Assembly: GCA_963920705.1 (NCBI GenBank)
Contig: OY987232.1
Location: 17,769,942-17,833,941, forward strand
Source: Odiellus spinosus
Lineage: Eukaryota > Arthropoda > Arachnida > Opiliones > Phalangiidae
Direction: 5' to 3'
Length of the DNA stretch: 64,000 bases
In this document: positions 58,545 through 64,000 of the stretch, piece by piece
Layout: each line of letters begins with the position of its first letter
Position numbering within the stretch: the stretch's first letter is position 1
Notes under the pieces: generated by a model
Told to the model about the DNA's origin: nothing
Database searches by the model: none
Seen by the model: only the letters and a program-made list of their open reading frames with translations
Position numbers and translations under genes: made by a program

Positions 58545-61500
58545 TTACTGAATTAAACAAGAATCATCATGAATTAACTTTTTTTTTCTGCGATCTCCAA
58601 TTCTAGACGAAAAGGGTCTAGATCGCAAAATAATTTGGGGTTTAGAATCAAAATCGCTTGTTGGTTGTAATTTGACGAGATATGTCTCAATTAAGTACTC
58701 GTCAAATTCAACCCTAGAAGTTATTTGATGTCTTTGACGTCGATGTTCTTCCATATCTATTCCATATTCTTTTTCAATCCCTTTCATCATTGCTTCGTAA
58801 TCGTAACCTTAAATAACCATTAAAATGATCTCAAAGAAGGACCAGTGGGACCACATTTCAAAGCAAGCAAGCAAGCAAGCAAGCGAAAGTCGTAACCTTA
58901 TATTACAATTAGAGCTCGGAATTCGTATAATTTTTATTAATTGGATAAAATCTACTAAATTCTGATGTATATTATCCGATTGATTAAAAATAGAATATTT
59001 TTGATTCGAAGATAAAGTAAAATAATCCATATCCGTTTTTATCCAAAAATGGCCGCCTTATCTTAGAATATTATCCGCGTTATACGCGAGGATAAAAATT
59101 TAATTCAAAATTTATTTTCCGTGAAAAATAACGAATAAAAAGATGATTTAAAATCTTATCGTTTTATTTCTATTCTTCGAATTAAAAGTCAATTTGAAAT
59201 ATTGTTTCTTATATTTTCGACTAATTCTGGAAACGCGAATGTTTCTTATCCATCGTTATACGTTTGAAAACGAGTAATTTGTAGATAGATAAAGCGGCGA
59301 AGGCTTATCTTCGGGTAAACCTTTTAACAATTATACGAATATACAAATTCAGCTCGTTAAACTAAAGAAAACGTCCCTAGGCTGAGTGTATTTCAAACAG
59401 TTTAGATAGATTTACCTTCGTGGCGAATATCATGCTCAATAAAATCAGCACCCATAATCTCTTCTTCAATTGGCATACGAATCGGTAATACGATGTTAAT
59501 CGCCTGTAATATTGCATTGTTATTCATTTAGGTTCAGCAACCTCGTGACTTTTGACGTCAAGTAGATAACTACCTTTAAAATTATGAAAGTCGTAGACAT
59601 ACTCCAAAAAGTGATACAAACGCAAGCTAAAATCTGCACCCCCAAGAGATAAAAACCACCCCCTCGAAATAATCCTCTTCGCCCTTGAGTCATGTCTAGA
59701 AGATGATCATCTTTGGCAAAAAGACCGACCGCAACCATGCCCCAAACCCCACCTACAGCGTGAACTGCAACGGCTCCAACTGGATCGTCAATATGGGCTC
59801 TGTCCAGAAGGGCAGGGACGGGACAAACCAGTATGGCTCCTATTATTCCTACGATTACCGAATCGACGGCTGTGTAGTAGCCAGAACCGGCTTAAGTAAG
59901 CAAAATAAGATTTAAATGGTTAACTTAAAAATTTAAAACTTTACACGAAACCCCCCATTTTAACACGCATTCAAAGGTTTCAGATTTTTGGCCAAAAGTC
60001 GCCAAGAGATAAGCCTTAAAGTCGGGCCAAGAGATAAGTCTTAAAGTCGGCCCAGGAGATAAGTCTTAAAGTCGCCCAAGAGATAAGTCTTAAAGTCGCC
60101 CAAGAGATAAGTCTTAAAGTCGCCCAAGAGATAAGTCTTAAAGTCGCCCAAGAGATAAGTCTTAAAGTCGCCCAAGAGATAAGTCTTAAAGTCGCCCAAG
60201 AGATAAGTCTTAAAGTCGCCCAAGAGATAAGTCTTAAAGTCGCCCAAGAGATAAGTCTTAAAGTCGCCCAAGAGATAAGTCTTAAAGTCGCCCAAGAGAT
60301 AAGTCTTAAAGTCGCCCAAGAGATAAGTCTTAAAGTCGCCCAAGAGATAAGTCTTAAAGTCGCCCAAGAGATAAGTCTTAAAGTCGCCCAAGAGATAAGT
60401 CTTAAAGTCGCCCAAGAGATAAGTCTTAAAGTCGCCCAAGAGATAAGTCTTAAAGTCGCCCAAGAGATAAGTCTTAAAGTCGCCCAAGAGATAAGTCTTA
60501 AAGTCGCCCAAGAGATAAGTCTTAAAGTCGCCCAAGAGATAAGTCTTAAAGTCGCACAAAAGATATGTCTTAATGTCGCCCAGGAAGTAAGTCTTAAAGA
60601 TGCCCAACTGATATGTCTAAAGGTTGCCAAAGGGTAAGTCAGTTAACACTTCAACGATTTAGGTCAACTGTACCTGTAACGGCCACCAGCGCTGCTAAAA
60701 CAGCGTTCATTATGTCGCTGACAAGAAACATCTTATTAAAGTAGTGACTAGATGTAATAATTAAAGATTAGATAAGATATATAGACTCAGATGTGGTTCT
60801 ATCAACTAGACGTTTGAAAAATCACCTATAAAATATTCCAACAAGTCCACCACCTAAAGAAGCGTTAACAGTTGTAACTGCGGCCCTAATGTATGAAACT
60901 TATAAGTTAACATCCATAGACTGTCTTACTACTTGGAAGTTAAATTAAACATTACCTTCCGGCGTAATGCCACTTGTTATTCGATATTCCAAAAGTACTA
61001 CCACAGTTAAAAACCAACCAACCCCACCTAAATGTTGAAAAAATGATATCATAAATCTTGCGGAAGTAGAACAAAGGTTTGCTACCATAAAGTGAATGTT
61101 CCAATCATGGCGTTGGTTGGATTTCCCATTTGTGAATTGTTTCCCTTGTCGTATCGATTAAGACGTGGTTTTAAGAGTAAACACGCAACGAGGGCGGATG
61201 CCCCACCTAGTAAATGAACTCCACTAGATCCAGCAAAGTCCAAAACACCCAAATTCTTGAGGAAACCATGGTCACCCCAAAGCCAACCAGCTGGGATGCA
61301 ATAAGTGATGGTGTTTAAGAAGGAAAACACGCAATACGCGTTGAAATCGGTTCTTTCCGCCATGGCGCCAGACACAATCGTTGTGGCTGATAAATTTGGA
61401 TTGCATTGGTTAGATTAAGTACTTAGTTGGTTTAAATATAGTTACTAACCTGTCGTAGCGAATGAGAGTTGGAAAATGAATGTGGTAAATACTACAAGTA

Positions 61501-62767
61501 ATTAAGAATGTGTTTTGAATTATTGGTAACGTACAACCAAGTACCCAAATCGATTTTAATCGATATTTAAATCTATCGGAATAGATTTAAGCGTCATATG
61601 TTGAAGCCGAATCGATCTTAAACTGGCTCTCGATAAATCGATTCAAGATATATCGGTTTTAGATTCATAAAACTCCAGGGAAAGGTTTCGATCTATTCCA
61701 TGAAAACCTAGCTTACCAGTTCCCATTGTACCGGGGTCAGCGTCAAGTAGAAACTTTCCCACACCACAAAAAGGACTGGTACCAGGACCATCACCATATT
61801 GGAGTCCATAACCATACATCCAATAACCTATTCCTCCCAATACCACGTCTGCAGCGTTTTTCATCATTATATTCACTTCATTTTTCTTTGTCACAGCACC
61901 GGACTCCAAAAGCCCGAAGCCTGCAGAAAATAATTATTGTAGCCTTGTGTTCTCCTAAGAATTCGTTAGAATGAACTTGTAACACAGGAAAAATCATCCT
62001 TCAAGTTTATAACAAGACGCATTATGATTGGTACGTGGTTCTGAAATTTTTGTCGTCAGAGCTTTCGCCCGAGGAGAGAAAATCCAAAAACACGGTTGAG
62101 ATTGGTGCTAATATCGCATCGAACTTTCTCGACGGAAAACGACTCATCTCTCATTTAGGGTGAAATCATGGACTGAGAAAATCGGACACACTTCATTGTC
62201 TTATAAACTTGGATGATTTGCTTGAGACAGAAGTAGATGAAACCCTCCTTTGAAGTCTATTACTCCCTGGTATTGTCTACCCCTCTCTGTATGGGTTAGT
62301 CTCAAAAAGCGCGATTCGTACGCCTCCTAACGGTAGATATTTTCGGAACGGGAGTTCGTCGAGCGAATATCTCTAGCAGCCTTGGAGTTCCTCAAAAAAA
62401 ACGTCGTAGTTTGTGGAGAGAGAGAATTTCCAATTTTCCGTAGACAAGGGGGTATGAAGTAGGACCCCTCCGATCTCGTAAAATTGGGAATTTTACCCAT
62501 ACAGAGAGGAGCGCTATATCAAACATTAGAGTAGTAGACTTCAAAGGAGGGTTTCATCTACTTCTGCTTGTGGTATTAACAATAATAAGACATACCAGTC
62601 TGCATGGTAAATATAACAAAACTTGCAGTAAGAATCCATGTCGCGTCGTCCGCAGTTAATTCGGACGTATGACCGTTTCTAATCGATGCTTTAGTACTCG
62701 TAACTGTATAATTTGTTCCATTGATTGAATAATCTTCAGGCGAAATAGTCGTGAGATCTGACATCAT
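58545..62767 (-). CDS. Amt: Ammonium transporter (Amt family)
   Basis: Ten exons on the minus strand: 62596-62767, 61717-61920, 61450-61491, 61086-61386, 60956-61027, 60826-60885, 60674-60717, 59574-59890, 59416-59503 and 58545-58807. All GT-AG and in frame; 1563 nt, 520 residues. Family signatures in order: GFGLLESGAV; the FIFQLSFATTATTIVSGAMA helix; the Amt signature DFAGSSGVH with Asp189 and the first pore His197; GWLVFNCGSTFG; NASLGGG; DDPVGAVAVHAVGGVWG with the second pore His342; and an acidic Ile/Glu-rich C-terminal start (PIEEEIMGAD) followed by HEGYDYEAM. Amt proteins form trimers in the plasma membrane and conduct ammonium or ammonia through a twin-His pore. The C-terminal tail is long and basic (RRKKKL near the end), and is the least certain part. 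Introns hold a minisatellite, M6 and M1. Confidence 0.93.
58861..58884. repeat. AAGC microsatellite
   Basis: Six units of AAGC, slightly imperfect at the end, in the last intron of the Amt gene. Confidence 0.9.
58908..59350 (-). mobile_element. M6 interspersed repeat, copy 2, Amt intron 9
   Basis: Inverse of 24688-25150 with few changes. It starts ATTAGAGCTCGG. Confidence 0.7.
60001..60625. repeat. 24-bp minisatellite in Amt intron 7
   Basis: About 26 tandem copies of AAGAGATAAGTCTTAAAGTC + GCCC. About twenty copies in the middle are identical, while the edge copies carry changes, as expected from slippage or unequal exchange. Open in several frames on the minus strand only because 24 is a multiple of three and the unit lacks stops. 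Confidence 0.95.
61540..61665. repeat. AATCGATT-rich fragment in Amt intron 2
   Basis: AAATCGATTTTAATCGATAT and TCTCGATAAATCGATTCAAG resemble the M13 repeat at 36840. Confidence 0.4.
62228..62566 (-). mobile_element. M1 MITE, copy 21 (orientation B), Amt intron 1
   Basis: Both ends are of the TAGATG/CATCTA type. Flanks CTTGAGA/CTTGTGG (five of seven). Confidence 0.88.
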
Positions 62768-62991
62768 GTCAGCGTGATATCTTAGACGATATTACAACGA
62801 AAACTGATACATCTAAACTATTCCAGTTTAAGAAATTCGAATATTTGGCTAGGAATTTATGAGATTCCATTTTTAGTAATATTTGAACAAAAACCTATAT
62901 TTTCCCTCGTAAAAGGTTTCCGTCCTTCGATAAACGAACGGAAACACACGCAGATGTCTTGAACTTCGTCTTTTTACCGTGAATAAAAGGG

Positions 62992-62999
62992 TATTTATA
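62992..62999 (-). promoter_or_regulatory. Possible TATA box of the Amt gene
   Basis: TATAAATA on the minus strand, 225 bp before the start codon. It implies a 5'UTR of about 200 nt unless spliced. Confidence 0.35.
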
Positions 63000-63244
63000 T
63001 TGATTAGGTCAGGTAGATGCGTTACTTCAGTTACAGCCTTTAAGGGAAAACATATTAGTCGATAATATACTCAAAACATTTTTCATGTTCGTGTAGACTA
63101 GGACTATTAACACATGGACTGTTGAAATTGACGTTTAAACATGGGGTCATAGTAGTTATATGGTGTGGCAATTTATTTTCGCTGTACAAGTTAATTTGTT
63201 AATTAAAACGGTGGACAAAGTCACTAGTCACAAGTTTGGCTGCT

Positions 63245-64000
63245 GGTTCTCCGTTTATTATTACTCCATGAGTTTACCTCTATCTTCCCCATTATTATTA
63301 CCAGAAGCCGATGAAACCCTCCTTTGAAGTCTATTACTCCCGGGTCTTGTCTACCCCTCTCTGTATGGGTTAGTTTCAAAAAGCGCGATGCGTACGCCTC
63401 CTAACGGAAGATATTTTCGGAGCGGGAGTTGGTCCAGCGAATATCTCTAGCAGCCTTGGAGTTCGTCAAAAAAACGTCGTCGTTTATGGGGATAGAGAAT
63501 TTCCAATTTTCTGTAGACAGGGGGGTATGAAGTAGGACCCCTCCGATCTCGTAAAATTGGGAATTTTACCCATACAGAGAGGAGCGCTATGTCGAACATT
63601 AGAGTAGTAGACTTCAAAGGAGGGTTTCATCTACTTCTGTTATTACTCCATGAGTTTACCTCTATCTTCCCCATTATTATTACTCCATGAGTTTACCTTT
63701 ATCTTCCCCATTATTATTACTCCATGAGTTTACCTCTATCTTTCCCATTATTATTATTACTCCATGAGTTTACCTCTATCTTTCCCATTATTATTACTCC
63801 ATGAGTTTACCTCTATCTTTCCCATTATTATTACTCCATGAGTTTACCTCTATCTTTCACATTATTATTACTCCATGAGTTTACCTCTATCTTTCACATT
63901 ATTATTACTCCATGAGTTTACCTCTATCTTTCCCATTATTATTACTCCATGAGTTTACCTCTATCTTTCCCATTATTATTTCTCCATGAGTTTACCTCTG
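63245..64000. repeat. 37-bp minisatellite, interrupted by M1
   Basis: Unit TATTACTCCATGAGTTTACC + TCTATCTTTCCCATTAT. One unit stands before M1 copy 22 and about ten after it, running out of the window. Steps are 37 bp except one of 40 bp with an extra ATT. The first units read CTTCCCC, later ones CTTTCCC or CTTTCAC. Confidence 0.93.
63302..63639 (-). mobile_element. M1 MITE, copy 22 (orientation B), inside the minisatellite
   Basis: Perfect 7-bp duplication TTATTAC, which is part of the satellite unit and the same target as copy 3. Confidence 0.92.

Noticed and set aside
60001-60625. CRISPR-like array
   Set aside because: Direct 24-bp repeats with no spacers, in an intron of an animal gene.
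60016-60630. Open frames of 188 and 204 codons made of an eight-residue repeat
   Set aside because: They come from a 24-bp intronic minisatellite in which several frames are open; there is no start context or composition bias independent of the repeat.
15710-63600. Recurrent open frames starting [10 protein letters not shown] or similar, 60-118 codons
   Set aside because: They are translations of the M1 MITE ends and body, occur on both strands, and lack any conserved protein signal beyond the DNA repeat.

Overview
This is an AT-rich, intron-rich animal nuclear sequence, most likely from an arthropod. Reasons: short canonical GT-AG introns inflated by transposons; an insect-type ammonium transporter; a member of the NRF-6/acyltransferase-3 family that is expanded in arthropods and nematodes; trypsin-inhibitor-like (TIL) secreted proteins; and runs of the arthropod telomere motif TTAGG inside interspersed repeats. 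No bacterial gene organisation is present. I cannot name the species.

Layout. 1-9 kb: a secreted two-TIL-domain gene (minus, 960-1936), an isolated possible exon (minus, 4538-4684) and a complete SZRD1 orthologue (minus, 6354-8490). 9-29 kb: a tandem array of eight plus-strand genes for tiny secreted proteins, plus two headless copies. Seven genes encode 88 residues and one encodes 144. Behind a signal peptide each is built almost wholly of five-residue Ser/Thr-rich repeats (a pentapeptide-repeat, four-sided beta-solenoid pattern) carrying many Thr-x-Thr motifs. Genes 1-6 share a TATAAATA promoter and a 5'UTR intron; genes 7-8 appear to use a different promoter segment. 29-34 kb: repeats only. 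34.8-42.3 kb: a five-exon calmodulin-like gene whose introns are full of nested transposons. 42-48 kb: repeats. 48.6-57.9 kb: a 15-exon NRF-6-like membrane acyltransferase (747 residues). 58.5-62.8 kb: a convergent 10-exon Amt-type ammonium transporter (520 residues). 63-64 kb: a 37-bp minisatellite.

All multi-exon models were built by hand from the sequence. Every junction keeps reading frame, uses GT-AG, and each total coding length is a multiple of three.

Mobile DNA dominates. The commonest family (here M1, about 338 bp, 22 copies) has CAGAAG...CTTCTG ends and makes 7-bp target duplications, as does a second family (M2, about 415 bp, 5 copies, all with perfect 7-bp duplications). Four foldback elements share one plan: short-unit repeat arms in inverted orientation around a TTAGG-like core, with 9-bp target duplications (one of the four imperfect). 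Several insertions are dated relative to each other by nesting, and some have an empty site elsewhere in the window.

The most notable system is the TxT pentapeptide-repeat secreted protein array. By its geometry it could be an ice-binding or structural surface protein, but that function is an inference.
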